Shown here: positions 27,328 to 36,830 of the stretch, one piece after another | Layout of the letters: each line of letters starts with the position of its first letter | Position numbering within the stretch: the stretch's first letter is position 1 | DNA from: an uncultured bacterium | GTDB taxonomy: Bacteria > Verrucomicrobiota > Lentisphaeria > Victivallales > UBA1829 | Direction of reading: 5' to 3' | Assembly (NCBI GenBank): GCA_900548385.1 | Contig: URKJ01000026.1 | Coordinates: 3,456 to 67,455 of the forward strand | Length of the DNA stretch: 64,000 nt | Translations under genes and position numbers: made by a program | Notes under the pieces: model-generated | What the model saw: only the letters and a program-made list of their open reading frames with translations | Database searches by the model: none | What the model was told of the DNA's origin: nothing

Positions 27328-29526
27328 ATGCTGTTTCCATATCCGCAATCGGTAGAACTGAAAACCGGGATCCGGGGAGGGACTGTCCGCAGGGAGTCCG
27401 CGCCCGGGCTGGTTCGCCCGGATGAGTATGAGATCGTGATGAAGGAGGATGAAACGCTGATCCGCAGTGCTTCCGCTTCCGGTTTTTTCTATGCGGAAAA
27501 AACTCTGAAAAATCTGCCCGCCGGTCAAATCGGCAGAATTCATGACTGGGCGGATGTCCCGCTCCGCATTCAGATGATCGACTTGAAACGGATTGACTGG
27601 AATTTTGATTATCTGCTGAGTCTGTTTCCGCTGTTTGCCGAGTTCAAGATCAATGCGTGTTTGATCGAATATGAAGACAAGTTTCCGTACCGTTTTACGG
27701 ATCGGATCGCTGTACCCGCCGCGTTCACCAGGGAACAGCTGCTGGAGCTCAAACGGGTTGCAAAGGAAAATCATGTGGAACTGATTCCGCTTGTGCAGTG
27801 CTTCAGTCATTGGGAATACATTCTGAAACACGATGCGTTTGCGGGAATCCGCGAGGATCAGGTTAATGTCTCGCAGGGCTGTCCGCTGAATCCGGGAACG
27901 TTCGAAGTGTTCCGTTCTATGCTTGGCGAAATTCTGGAACTGCACGACGACTGCCGGTTCGTTCATATCGGCGGCGATGAAGCCCGCCTGCTCGGCCATT
28001 GTCCGGAGTGTGCGGAAAAAGTGCGCAGGGAAGGTGTGGAAAAGCTGTACGGCGATTACTTGGAACGCGCGATCGACGAGGTCAACGCACATGGCAGGAC
28101 ACCACTGTTCTGGGCGGATTTTTTCTGGCATCATGAAGCGCCGCTGATCCGCGGAAACTGCATTGCCGTGGACTGGGAATATGCGCCGCGTGCATTCCGT
28201 TCGGATAAAACGTATATCGGTATTGACACTCTGGAGTATGGCGGTGCCCGGAACCCGCGTTATGCGCCGTATCTGAAACCGTCGGATGCCGACCGGACCA
28301 TTTTTGCGTTTCCGCATCTGCTGTGGCTGCGGGATCACGGATACCGTGCATTCGGTGCGGGCTATGTGAACTCCTCGGAAAATATTCTGGCTCATGCGGT
28401 CGCCGCCGCAGAAGAGAAATGCCCGGCGGTATTGGCGACCTACTGGGCGTCGTTTGCGAGCCTGACGCCGCCGACGGCGCTCTATCCCTGGCGCATTTGC
28501 GGGATCGCGCGTCTCGGCGCCGCCGCGTGGAACAGCCGTTACGAGCAGGAAAATCAGATGACATTCCACCGCCGTCTTGCGGAAAAAATGGGCGAGCCGG
28601 CGGAGATGGAGGTCATGTACCGTCAGATGGATAATCAGGGAACGATGATCGCGCCGATGCGTTACCGGACAGCTCCCGTCGCCGCCGGTGGACGCTATGC
28701 GTTTCTCGGCAGGAAAGCGCAGTTTGACTATCAGATGCAGAAGCTGTTCGGAGACCGTCCGCTTCTGCCGGAATCCGCATATGAGATGCTGCCGCTCGGT
28801 TCCGCGAAAAATTCCACTCTCAACTTTGAGATCGGAAATGAGGAATGCAAGTTTACGATCGGGCGTCTGAATTTCATGCCGCAGGGACGCTTCATCTGTT
28901 CCGGTTCCCCGTTTCTGCTGGAGGACGGCGTTGCGGTATACGGCAGTTTCCCCGGACAGACGACTCCGGCGGGGATCGTTCTGGAAGTGAAAGAGAAGAA
29001 GCATCCGGATTTTATTTCCGTGATTCAGTCGCTTGTCGGTTCCGCAGCGGAAAACCGGACGCTTGGCGTCTGCATCCTGCATTACCGGGATGGTTCAGAG
29101 AGTGTTCCGTTGGTCATGCACCGGAATCTCGGCAACTGGTGGGCGATCGAAAACGAAGGGGAACTGCAGATCGCGTTTTCCAATATTGAATATCTGGATG
29201 AACCGCCCCGGACCCGGCTTGGACTTCACTGCTGGAATTGCGTCAATCCCCATCCGGAACGGGAGCTGCTGCGGATCGAATTCAAAATGACGGACAGCGC
29301 GGTTGTCGCTCTGGCGGCGGTCACGCTTCAGGAGAACGCCGCGGGTTCCATTCCGGAAGCGGTTGCCGAACTTGCCGCGAAGAGCGAGGAGCTGGAACAG
29401 CTTGCCGGGGAATTCCGGAACGAGATCGCACAATATGTCGGTCCCGGTTCGATCGGAGAGTTGGAGACGATGGCGTTTTCCTCTCAGCGTACTTATCTGG
29501 AGTCGATGAAACGGTTTCTTTCCTGA
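27328..29526 (+). CDS. GH20-family beta-N-acetylhexosaminidase-like enzyme, no signal peptide
   Basis: The 732-residue protein has a short N-terminal alpha/beta domain, a TIM barrel and an extra beta-rich C-terminal half. The catalytic pair is Asp217-Glu218 in VHIGGDEARLLGHCPEC, the GH20 signature in which the Asp orients the substrate acetamido group and the Glu is the acid. IDWNFDYLLSLFPLFAEFKI near 87 matches the barrel entry of the family. No signal peptide is visible, so it probably removes terminal GlcNAc or GalNAc from imported oligosaccharides. It starts after GAGGAG, 40 bases downstream of the phosphatase gene. Confidence 0.82.
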   Translation: MLFPYPQSVELKTGIRGGTVRRESAPGLVRPDEYEIVMKEDETLIRSASASGFFYAEKTLKNLPAGQIGRIHDWADVPLRIQMIDLKRIDWNFDYLLSLFPLFAEFKINACLIEYEDKFPYRFTDRIAVPAAFTREQLLELKRVAKENHVELIPLVQCFSHWEYILKHDAFAGIREDQVNVSQGCPLNPGTFEVFRSMLGEILELHDDCRFVHIGGDEARLLGHCPECAEKVRREGVEKLYGDYLERAIDEVNAHGRTPLFWADFFWHHEAPLIRGNCIAVDWEYAPRAFRSDKTYIGIDTLEYGGARNPRYAPYLKPSDADRTIFAFPHLLWLRDHGYRAFGAGYVNSSENILAHAVAAAEEKCPAVLATYWASFASLTPPTALYPWRICGIARLGAAAWNSRYEQENQMTFHRRLAEKMGEPAEMEVMYRQMDNQGTMIAPMRYRTAPVAAGGRYAFLGRKAQFDYQMQKLFGDRPLLPESAYEMLPLGSAKNSTLNFEIGNEECKFTIGRLNFMPQGRFICSGSPFLLEDGVAVYGSFPGQTTPAGIVLEVKEKKHPDFISVIQSLVGSAAENRTLGVCILHYRDGSESVPLVMHRNLGNWWAIENEGELQIAFSNIEYLDEPPRTRLGLHCWNCVNPHPERELLRIEFKMTDSAVVALAAVTLQENAAGSIPEAVAELAAKSEELEQLAGEFRNEIAQYVGPGSIGELETMAFSSQRTYLESMKRFLS

Positions 29527-29564
29527 GACAAAGCGCGCGGTATGAAGAAAAGCCGCTATTTCAT

Positions 29565-29603
29565 GCGGAATCCCGTCAAATTACCCGTTTGACGGGATTC
29601 CGC
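29565..29603 (+). terminator. 16-bp perfect hairpin between the GH20 and GH95 genes
   Basis: Positions 29565-29580 pair perfectly with 29588-29603 around a 7-base loop. The tail is only GTTTGC, so termination may be inefficient and the element may instead stabilise the GH20 message end. Confidence 0.6.
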
Positions 29604-29605
29604 GT

Positions 29606-29634
29606 TTGCAACCGGGCTGTTTGATTGGTATGGT
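29606..29634 (+). promoter_or_regulatory. Promoter of the GH95 gene
   Basis: TTGCAA (29606-29611) and TATGGT (29629-29634) are separated by 17 bases, directly after the hairpin and about 30 bases before the ATG. The -10 overlaps a small palindrome, ATGG-TATT-CCAT (29630-29641). Confidence 0.5.
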
Positions 29635-29663
29635 ATTCCATCATCAACAAAGGAGCTTTGTGT

Positions 29664-31784
29664 ATGCAGCATTTATTTCCGAAAGTTTCGCACGATTTCC
29701 CGCTTCCCCATGTCCATCAGGGGACAACGCTCGGCAACGCCTGTCTCGGACTTTCCGCCTGGGGGAAGGGGCGGACACTGAATATCACGGTCGGCTGTTC
29801 CAGTTTGTGGGATCATCGCGGCGGCATGAAATGGACCGAAAAACAGAATTACGCCGATATCCGCGCCGCTCTGGAGGCGCACGATATGGACCGGATACGG
29901 GAGATGTTCCAGCCGGATACCGAAGCGGTTCCGGGTATGCCGTCCCGTCCGTCGCTGATCCCGCTCGGACGTATTTCCGTTGAGCTGGACAGCGAGCTTG
30001 AGCGTGTCGAGCTGAACCTGGCGGACGGACTTGTGAGCGTTTTTCTCAAGCACTCCGCCGAGCCGCTGGAGCTGCGGATTTCCATGAAGGACAAGGGTGC
30101 GTTCGCATTCCGTTCTTCCCATCTGAAAACGGTGCGTGCCGTGCCGTCTTACGATCTCGCCCCGGTTCTGAAAGAGATTTCGTTTGCGGAGCCGGAGCGC
30201 TTTGAAAACGGTTTTACCCAGCCGATGCCCGCCGATGCGCCGTATTCGCTTTCGTTTGAACGGGACGGCAGTACGGTGTTCTGCCGATTCCGGCGGGAGG
30301 AACCTGCCCGTCCGGTTCCCGCATGGGATATTCTGGAAGCAGAGAACAAGGCGTACTGGAAAACATTCTGGGACTCGGTGACGGTGATCCGGAGCGGAAA
30401 TCCGCTGCTGGATCTCTGTTATTATCTCGGACTGTTCCGGTTTCAGTCGATGACGGCGCCCGACGGTGTTCCCGCCGGGCTTCAGGGGCCGTGGATCGAA
30501 GATCACAATCTGCCGCCGTGGTCAAGCGACTATCATTTCAACATCAATGTTCAGATGTGTTACTGGCCCGCGTACCGCGCCGGACTTTTCGACAATCTCA
30601 AACCGCTGTTTGCGATGATCCGATCCTGGCGCGACACTCTCCGCAGCAACGCGAAGCATTTTGTCGGTATTGACAACGGCTATATGATGCCTCATGCCGT
30701 AGACGATCATTGTATCTGCATGGGCACGTTCTGGTCGGGGACGATCGACCACGCCTGTGCCGCGTGGATGGCGCAGATGATGTGTGAGTATTACGATTAT
30801 ACCGGAGACGGGGAGTTTCTGCGTGATTTCGCATTTGAGTTCATGACCGGAGTGATGAACGTTTATCTTGCGATGCTGGAGGAACGCGGCGGCAGACTTT
30901 CGCTTCCGGTCAGTGTTTCGCCGGAATACCGGGGAGCGGAAATCAATGCCTGGGGTGCGGATCCCAGTTTCCAGCTCGCGGCGATTCATCGTTTGGCAAA
31001 AGACTTGATCCGGGTTGCCGGGATTCTCGGAAAGCCGATCGATCCCGCATGGGAGAACGTGCGGCGGAATCTTCCCGAAGCAACGCTGATTGAGGTCGAT
31101 GGCAAACAGCAGATTGCCCTTTGGGAAGGCGTTCCGCTGGAGGAAAGTCATCGCCACCATTCACATCTGGCGGGTATCTGTCCGTTCGCGACGCTCCGCC
31201 CGGACGATCCGAAGTGGAAAGACGTGCTCGACCAGTCCGCTCTGCACTGGATCCGGATGGGGATGGGACGTTGGGCCGGATGGAGTATGCCGTGGGCGGC
31301 AATGCTGCACAACCGGCTGGGCAATGCACAAATGGCGGAGGTCGTCATTGAGATCTGGCACCGCTGTTTTGTGAATCCGGGCGGGGGAACTCTTCACAAT
31401 CCGCAGTTCGGCGGCTTTTGCAGCCTCTTCGGCTCGAATGAGATTATGCAGATGGATGCCGGACTGGGCATCGTGGCGGCGATTCAGGACCTGTTTGTTT
31501 ATGCGCTGGACAACGAGCTTTATCTGATGTCCGGCTGTATGGCGGAGCCCCGGCGCGAGATCGCTGTGAACAATTTGTACTGTCCCGGCGGTTTTGTCGC
31601 CGAACTGCATCGCAGTCCGGAAGACGGAACGGAGATCCGGCTGCGGGCAACCCGTGCGAACAGGCTTGCCGCACATCTTCCCGTTCTGCCGCACGGCTGG
31701 ACGGCGGACGGGGTTCCGTTCGATGGAAATTTCCTGTCCCGCGAAATGAAAGCGGGCGAGGTGCTCGTGCTGAAAAGCCGTTGA
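29664..31784 (+). CDS. GH95-family alpha-L-fucosidase or alpha-L-galactosidase, no signal peptide
   Basis: The start at 29664 follows AAGGAG; an upstream ATG at 29625 has no site. The 706-residue enzyme has an N-terminal beta domain and an (alpha/alpha)6 barrel. The family region SDYHFNINVQMCYWP holds Asn293 and Asn295, the pair that activates water. SVSPEYRGAEIN carries the likely acid Glu421, and QMDAGLGIVAAIQDLF the conserved Asp598. HRHHSHLAGICPF near 494 is typical of GH95. It inverts alpha-1,2-linked fucose or L-galactose ends. Without a signal peptide it should act inside the cell, beside GH20, on host-glycan fragments. Confidence 0.82.
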   Translation: MQHLFPKVSHDFPLPHVHQGTTLGNACLGLSAWGKGRTLNITVGCSSLWDHRGGMKWTEKQNYADIRAALEAHDMDRIREMFQPDTEAVPGMPSRPSLIPLGRISVELDSELERVELNLADGLVSVFLKHSAEPLELRISMKDKGAFAFRSSHLKTVRAVPSYDLAPVLKEISFAEPERFENGFTQPMPADAPYSLSFERDGSTVFCRFRREEPARPVPAWDILEAENKAYWKTFWDSVTVIRSGNPLLDLCYYLGLFRFQSMTAPDGVPAGLQGPWIEDHNLPPWSSDYHFNINVQMCYWPAYRAGLFDNLKPLFAMIRSWRDTLRSNAKHFVGIDNGYMMPHAVDDHCICMGTFWSGTIDHACAAWMAQMMCEYYDYTGDGEFLRDFAFEFMTGVMNVYLAMLEERGGRLSLPVSVSPEYRGAEINAWGADPSFQLAAIHRLAKDLIRVAGILGKPIDPAWENVRRNLPEATLIEVDGKQQIALWEGVPLEESHRHHSHLAGICPFATLRPDDPKWKDVLDQSALHWIRMGMGRWAGWSMPWAAMLHNRLGNAQMAEVVIEIWHRCFVNPGGGTLHNPQFGGFCSLFGSNEIMQMDAGLGIVAAIQDLFVYALDNELYLMSGCMAEPRREIAVNNLYCPGGFVAELHRSPEDGTEIRLRATRANRLAAHLPVLPHGWTADGVPFDGNFLSREMKAGEVLVLKSR

Positions 31785-31810
31785 GTAAGAGAGGTCGTTT
31801 AAAATAGAGA

Positions 31811-31846
31811 GCGGCGGCGGAGCTTCCGGTTCCGCCGCCGCGTTTT
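31811..31846 (+). terminator. Terminator of the GH95 gene
   Basis: An 11-bp perfect GC-rich stem (31811-31821 with 31831-31841) is followed by GTTTTG. It lies in the convergent gap between the GH95 and clan GH-A genes. Confidence 0.75.
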
Positions 31847-31861
31847 GTCTGCCGGGGAAAA

Positions 31862-34800
31862 TTATTGCAGGATTGCCGTTCCGTAGGCGGAAGGCTCCTT
31901 GCCGTTGGCGATGCCGCTGAACCATTCGACCCAGTGCCGTCCGGCGGGATCGCGGTCGTTGACCAGGATGCTGATTCCCATCGTCATGCCTTTGGAGGAC
32001 TTGATGTTCAGGGTTTTCCACGGGATTGAGAAACGGTAGAGTGTGACACCGTTTTTTCTGCTGTTTCCGGTTACGATTCCCGGAACCGGCTGATGAAGCG
32101 GCATATTGTTGAGGTTCATGCTTGCCCAGACCCAGGAGTCCTGTCCGGCGGTGCCGGCTTTTACTCCGAATTCCGCGTAGGCGGTCTCCTGAATGCCGTC
32201 ATTGTTCGGACGGATCATATCTTTCTGCGGAACGCTGATGCCGATCTGAAGCGAATCCCCGTCCCATAGAGAGGCGGCGGATTTCGAGGGATGGAAGTCG
32301 TTGTCCCGGACATCAATCGCAAAATAAAGATTGGTGTTGTCGTAACCGAGCCGGATCGTGCCGCTTGGACGGTCGAATTTCCCTTTAAGCCCGTGAACGC
32401 TTTCCATGCCGTTGGCGATGTCGTAACAGCCCGCTGCGGGCCATGCGGAAGAAGGTGTGTCAAGTCCGTTGCCCAGAAAGGGGATTTTGACCGGAACGAT
32501 CCCCTGAGGGAGATTCTGCGTCCAGCGGAAACCGTCTGCGGCAGTGAGACGCGCGGTGTAGCGGTTGCGGCGTCCGTTCCGGGTGTTCAGGAGCGTTGCC
32601 GTTACCGGTTTGTCCGCCGCCGCGCGGGAAATGGAGACAACCTGATCGTTTTCCAGAATCTCAAGCACGAAAGAACTGCCGGAAGCGGAAGAGTGACGGA
32701 CCAGTTTGCCGCGGATCATCGGGTCTGAACCGTTGGCAAGCGGCACGACGTCTGTCAGCTCCGCCGGGGGCTTCACGGTCAGCGTTTTCTGCCAGATGTA
32801 CTTGCCGGAGCCGTTGTCTTCCAGACGGAAAAAGATTTCGCCGTCTCCGGGGAGCATACGGGCAGGGGCTTCCAGTGTCACGTTCCACTCTCTGCCGCTT
32901 CCGGTGATCCGGCTGGTCAGCGGGAGATCCGACTGCACGGAGAGCTTGCAGGTGGGAGAGGCGAGGCCTTCCGGAAGCCGTACTTTGACGGTCTGTGCAC
33001 TGCCCGGTACAACGGACGGGTTTTCCGGCGAGAATTCCGCATTGAATTTGTTCCCGGTGAAATCGTCCAGATTTCCGCCGACGATATAAACCGGAGCTTC
33101 CGTAAGGCGGAGTTTGAGTACGCCGTCGTTCAATTTCCGGACGGAGGTTTTTCCGCAGACTTCCGTCACTTTGACTTCCGGCGTATTCATCACGATCTGA
33201 AAGTCGACCGGTTCCGGGAGCAGGGAATACGCGATCAGCATCGGCGTGCCGCGTTTATTGAACAGCCAGACGCGCAGTTTGCGTCCGATATTCAGCTCCT
33301 GTACGAGTTCCGCGTCGTAGGTCATGCGGGAAACGGTTGCCCATGCGGCGAATGCGGGCTTGGGTTCGCGGACCGGCGATTTTTTCGGATGTTTGCGCAG
33401 AAGCCCGAAATCAAGTTCGCGCTGACTGGTCGCATCGTTCCAGAGCCCGATATGCCAGACACATGCTTTCAGTTCTTTGATCGTGCGGTTGAGGATCACG
33501 ACGCGGGCAAGGTATGCCGCCTGCTGGAGCTCCGTGATCTCTCCTCCGGGCTTGGTGGAATAGCCGATTTCGCTGATGTACATGGGAATGGAGCGCCCGG
33601 AGATCTCGTGCAGTTCCTTCTGCAGACGGTTCAGCGTTTCCGCATAACCGGAGGCGTCGGGATTCTGGGCGCCGGGGATGTAAGGGTGAAGCATGATCGC
33701 ATCAATGTATTTGGCGATGCCGTATTTTTTATAGTATCCAATATACTGGGCGTACTGGTTGGCGCTCATGGGGTTGATGCAGATTCCCGCGATGGTGCGT
33801 CCGGGATCCTGCTTGCGGACGACTTCGCTTTCGAGCTTGATGATATCCATGACATCGTTCATGGTGCCGTGGAAGTTTTCCCCGACCATCGGTTCGTTCT
33901 GGGTTTCCCAGACATCGACGAGGCCGCGTTTGGAGGCGACTTCGACCGCGAGCTGTCCGGCGAGTTTCGCGCGGTCCGCCGGAGGAACAGGGACCATGCG
34001 TTTGAACGGGTTCAGAATATTCATGCAGCGGATGATGCGGACCGGTTCACGGTTTGCGATCTGCTCTGCGGTCGGGGGGACGGGTTTGGCATCTTTCTTC
34101 TGAAAGTGAGTGAAGAAAAGCTGACGGTCCCATTTCGCCCCGCCGAGACGGCGGAGCTGGGCGGTGAGACCGCCCCAGACGCCGAATGCCGGGTGGAGAG
34201 TGGAATAATAATCGTCCGGAAGCGGAGTCGTGAGCAGTAAACTCGTTTCCCGTTTGGCGACGGATTTGCCGTTGCGGATCACTTCCGCCGTCAGCTTGTA
34301 ATAATCGGGACCGGGAAAGCGGAGAGTCAGAGAATCTTCTCCGGGCTTCCCTTTCTGTTCCAGAACGACGCGACCGAACGCATCGGTCGCTTTGACGTTC
34401 AGGATTCCGCTTCCGGTTTCCGCTTTTATACGGACTTCAGGAGCGTCTTCATAGATTTGGACGGGTCCCGGAAAAAAAAAGGCAACCGGCTGTTTGGCGG
34501 GGGCTGTTTCTGCTGGCTTTGCCGTTTCCGACGTAACCGTGTTCAATTTCAGATTGTCGATCCAGACCTTGCCTTCCGCCGTGCCTTTCGTGTTGATGTA
34601 GAACATCAAACGCCGCACCTCCTTGCCCATCGCCTTGGGAGGAACGGGGCCAATTTTGTATTTGAGAGTCTGCCAGTTCCCGGTCAGCTTGGCGGGGACG
34701 GCGAGAGCCGCCGTCTGCTTTTTATTCTGATAGAAGCAGATCGGTTTCTGCCCCTGGAGCATGATTCGAAGCGTCAGCTGCGGCGGATTGTCCGGTGCGC

Positions 34801-35068
34801 TGGTCTTGGCATCGAAACTCAGTTCATAAACGGTGTCGGGCTTATACGGTGTATTGAAGACAACACTGACCGTTTTCCCGCTTGGCGGTGTAATGGAGAG
34901 ACTTTTCTGCCCGGCGCTGGATTCGGCGGTGTCAACGCGTGCCGCCGAGGAATTGTTGATCCAGTAGCCGCCTGTCCCGGATTCAAACGACGGGTTGTTG
35001 AGCTTGACTTCCTGCGCCGGGAGAATCGCCGCGGCGAGAAGTCCTGAAAGTGTCAGAAGTTTATTCAT
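31862..35068 (-). CDS. Secreted multidomain clan GH-A glycoside hydrolase
   Basis: The 1068-residue protein begins with a signal peptide (residues 1-18). Residues 20-180 look like a CBM4/9-type jelly roll. A beta domain (200-280) leads to a TIM barrel (about 290-590) with acid/base Glu392 in VWETQNEP and probable nucleophile Glu500 in PMYISEIGYST, the spacing of clan GH-A (GH5/GH39-like). Further beta domains follow, and residues 880-1068 resemble a CBM9-type module (KFDRPSGTIRLGYDNTNLYF, FSIPWKTLN). The substrate is not predictable. It is the last gene of a LacI, prepilin-like, glycosidase operon, 36 bases after the prepilin-like gene. Confidence 0.85.
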   Translation of the reverse strand: MNKLLTLSGLLAAAILPAQEVKLNNPSFESGTGGYWINNSSAARVDTAESSAGQKSLSITPPSGKTVSVVFNTPYKPDTVYELSFDAKTSAPDNPPQLTLRIMLQGQKPICFYQNKKQTAALAVPAKLTGNWQTLKYKIGPVPPKAMGKEVRRLMFYINTKGTAEGKVWIDNLKLNTVTSETAKPAETAPAKQPVAFFFPGPVQIYEDAPEVRIKAETGSGILNVKATDAFGRVVLEQKGKPGEDSLTLRFPGPDYYKLTAEVIRNGKSVAKRETSLLLTTPLPDDYYSTLHPAFGVWGGLTAQLRRLGGAKWDRQLFFTHFQKKDAKPVPPTAEQIANREPVRIIRCMNILNPFKRMVPVPPADRAKLAGQLAVEVASKRGLVDVWETQNEPMVGENFHGTMNDVMDIIKLESEVVRKQDPGRTIAGICINPMSANQYAQYIGYYKKYGIAKYIDAIMLHPYIPGAQNPDASGYAETLNRLQKELHEISGRSIPMYISEIGYSTKPGGEITELQQAAYLARVVILNRTIKELKACVWHIGLWNDATSQRELDFGLLRKHPKKSPVREPKPAFAAWATVSRMTYDAELVQELNIGRKLRVWLFNKRGTPMLIAYSLLPEPVDFQIVMNTPEVKVTEVCGKTSVRKLNDGVLKLRLTEAPVYIVGGNLDDFTGNKFNAEFSPENPSVVPGSAQTVKVRLPEGLASPTCKLSVQSDLPLTSRITGSGREWNVTLEAPARMLPGDGEIFFRLEDNGSGKYIWQKTLTVKPPAELTDVVPLANGSDPMIRGKLVRHSSASGSSFVLEILENDQVVSISRAAADKPVTATLLNTRNGRRNRYTARLTAADGFRWTQNLPQGIVPVKIPFLGNGLDTPSSAWPAAGCYDIANGMESVHGLKGKFDRPSGTIRLGYDNTNLYFAIDVRDNDFHPSKSAASLWDGDSLQIGISVPQKDMIRPNNDGIQETAYAEFGVKAGTAGQDSWVWASMNLNNMPLHQPVPGIVTGNSRKNGVTLYRFSIPWKTLNIKSSKGMTMGISILVNDRDPAGRHWVEWFSGIANGKEPSAYGTAILQ

Positions 35069-35104
35069 GTGTGATTCCTTTCGGTAACGTGAATGTGGTT
35101 CCGG

Positions 35105-35809
35105 TTATTGAGTGACGGCCGGTTCGAGGTCGTCGATATAAAACTGTTCCATCGCCGGATAAACGGATGTTCTTGCGACTACGCGGTCAACGGGTCTGGC
35201 GCTTCCGTCAAGGAACCAGAGTTGTCCGCGCTGGTTGTGACGGAGACTGAAATAGATATTGGAGCCGCGGAACCAGCCGAGAGCGAAACTTTGACGGAGT
35301 TTTCCCCAGCCGATTGTTCCGAGACTGTCTCCGATGAACCAGCTGATGGAGGGCTGACGGGCCTTTTTGTGCTTGAAAATGTTGGTCGATTCCATTTTGG
35401 AACCGTCGCGGACATTGCGGGAAAAGTTGTTGCACAGGCCATAGCTCCGGTCGCTGCCGCGGTTGTAAACCGTAGGATAGCGTCCTCCGGGACAGACAAA
35501 CACTTTTTCTCCGGTTATATATTTCCCGTCGAGCAGAGCCATGCTCCAGTAAGTGATTCCTGTCGTGTTGTTGCCCTCGCGTGCGGCGTGCATTTGCCCG
35601 TCATTATCCGTTGCGTAGGTGGTGACGCCCAGCCCAAGCTGTTTCAGGTTGGCGATACAGCTTGCAGAAGCCGCTTTCTGTCTCGCCTTGTTCAATGCCG
35701 GCAGGAGCATGCCCGCCAGGATGGCAATGATGGCAATTACGATGAGGAGTTCTATGAGGGTGAATCCGTTTTTCTTTGTTGTGAACCTTTTTCTCTTTTG
35801 CTGCTTCAT
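35105..35809 (-). CDS. Prepilin-type N-terminal methylation protein (type II pseudopilin-like)
   Basis: The start at 35809 follows AAGGAGAT. The 234-residue protein has a basic leader ending NG, then FTLIELLIVIAIIAILAGML, the classical type IV prepilin/pseudopilin signal cleaved by PilD after Gly, with Glu at position 5. The hydrophobic helix leads into LPALNKARQKA and a globular domain with CPGG and FLDGSARPVD near the C-terminus, the layout of the large Lentisphaerae/Planctomycetes prepilin-like families. Its ATG overlaps the lacI stop (ATGA), and the glycosidase gene follows by 36 bases. A role in surface display or secretion of the enzyme is inferred from the operon only. Confidence 0.88.
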   Translation of the reverse strand: MKQQKRKRFTTKKNGFTLIELLIVIAIIAILAGMLLPALNKARQKAASASCIANLKQLGLGVTTYATDNDGQMHAAREGNNTTGITYWSMALLDGKYITGEKVFVCPGGRYPTVYNRGSDRSYGLCNNFSRNVRDGSKMESTNIFKHKKARQPSISWFIGDSLGTIGWGKLRQSFALGWFRGSNIYFSLRHNQRGQLWFLDGSARPVDRVVARTSVYPAMEQFYIDDLEPAVTQ

Positions 35810-36807
35810 TTTGTCGATCTCCTTTTTATAAATTTTGTATTTATTATGATACTTTTGCATCCGCCGGTTTCTTTGCCGTTGATCCGGTCGAGCAGCAGCT
35901 GTGCGGCGGTCCGGCCGATTTCGCAGGGAAACTGATCGACAGTCGTCAACTGCGGGCGGGTACGTTCTGAAAGAGGAAGATTGCCGAATCCGACAATGCC
36001 GAGTTCTTCCGGCACACGGATACCGAGGTCCAAAGCGGCGTTGAGTACGTCGTTTGCCGCGTAATCGTTGAAGCAGAGCAGGGCGTCCGGACGGTTTTGC
36101 GGATCCGCGAGGAGCCGTTTTGCCGCGTCGTATGCTTCATTCCAGCAATCGGAAAGATCAATGCAGTGCCGGGCGTTGACGGGGAGATTGCATTCCGCCA
36201 TCGCTTCCAGAAACGCCGCCCGGCGCAGCTGACCGTTGCTGTTCTGCGTGAAAGACAGAATACCGATGTTGTGGTATTTTTTGTTTTTCAAGTACTTGAT
36301 TATTTCGGCAAAAGAAGAAGAGTTGTCCGCTCCGACATGATCGAAGTTGTAGCTGGAGTGTTCGCAGTCCACAAGAACGATCGGATTGTGGAACCGGTTG
36401 AGATCCCGGATCTGTGCGGAGGTCGGCGGCTGTGCCATCGGAAAGAGCAGAAGCCCGTCCACACGTCTCCGGCTGAACCGGCTGAGCAAATCGACTTTAT
36501 CCTTGACCAGCCGGTCCCAGGAGATGAGATAAGAGTCATATTCATATTCGTGAAGGACCTGATGGATGCCTTCCATGACGCCTCCGGCGAACTCACATTG
36601 AAACTTGTTGAACGCGATCCCGATGCTTCTGCTGCGTCCGGTCTGGATACACTCAACCATGGCGTTCGGCTGATAGCCGTACTGCCGGGCGACTTCCATA
36701 ACGCGTGCAGCGGTTTCCTTTTTGATTCCCGGCGCCTGTTTCAGCGCTTTGGAAACCGTGGATTCCGCCAGTCCGCAGATTTTTCCGATTTCTTTTAACG
36801 AGATCAT
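35806..36807 (-). CDS. LacI-family transcriptional regulator
   Basis: The 333-residue protein has an N-terminal LacI helix-turn-helix, SLKEIGKICGLAESTVSKAL (residues 3-22), a hinge helix near 47-58 and a periplasmic-binding-protein-like sensor domain (GIAFNKF near 63, VDGLLLFPM near 116, PDALLCFNDYAANDVL near 240, LGIVGFGNLPLSE near 267). It heads the operon with the prepilin-like and GH-A genes. Its own promoter is a perfect sigma-70 consensus overlapped by the palindrome TCAAGTACTTGA, and the same 12-mer recurs inside its coding sequence. This suggests autorepression with looping. The effector is probably a glycan fragment (inferred). Confidence 0.95.
   Translation of the reverse strand: MISLKEIGKICGLAESTVSKALKQAPGIKKETAARVMEVARQYGYQPNAMVECIQTGRSRSIGIAFNKFQCEFAGGVMEGIHQVLHEYEYDSYLISWDRLVKDKVDLLSRFSRRRVDGLLLFPMAQPPTSAQIRDLNRFHNPIVLVDCEHSSYNFDHVGADNSSSFAEIIKYLKNKKYHNIGILSFTQNSNGQLRRAAFLEAMAECNLPVNARHCIDLSDCWNEAYDAAKRLLADPQNRPDALLCFNDYAANDVLNAALDLGIRVPEELGIVGFGNLPLSERTRPQLTTVDQFPCEIGRTAAQLLLDRINGKETGGCKSIIINTKFIKRRSTK
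36288..36299. promoter_or_regulatory. Second copy of the LacI palindrome inside the lacI coding region
   Basis: TCAAGTACTTGA here is identical to the promoter palindrome at 36856-36867, with centres 568 bases apart. The exact match and its place in the regulator's own gene suggest an auxiliary operator, analogous to O2 in E. coli lacZ. Confidence 0.5.
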
Positions 36808-36830
36808 AACGTTTCCTTGTCTTTTCTTTA

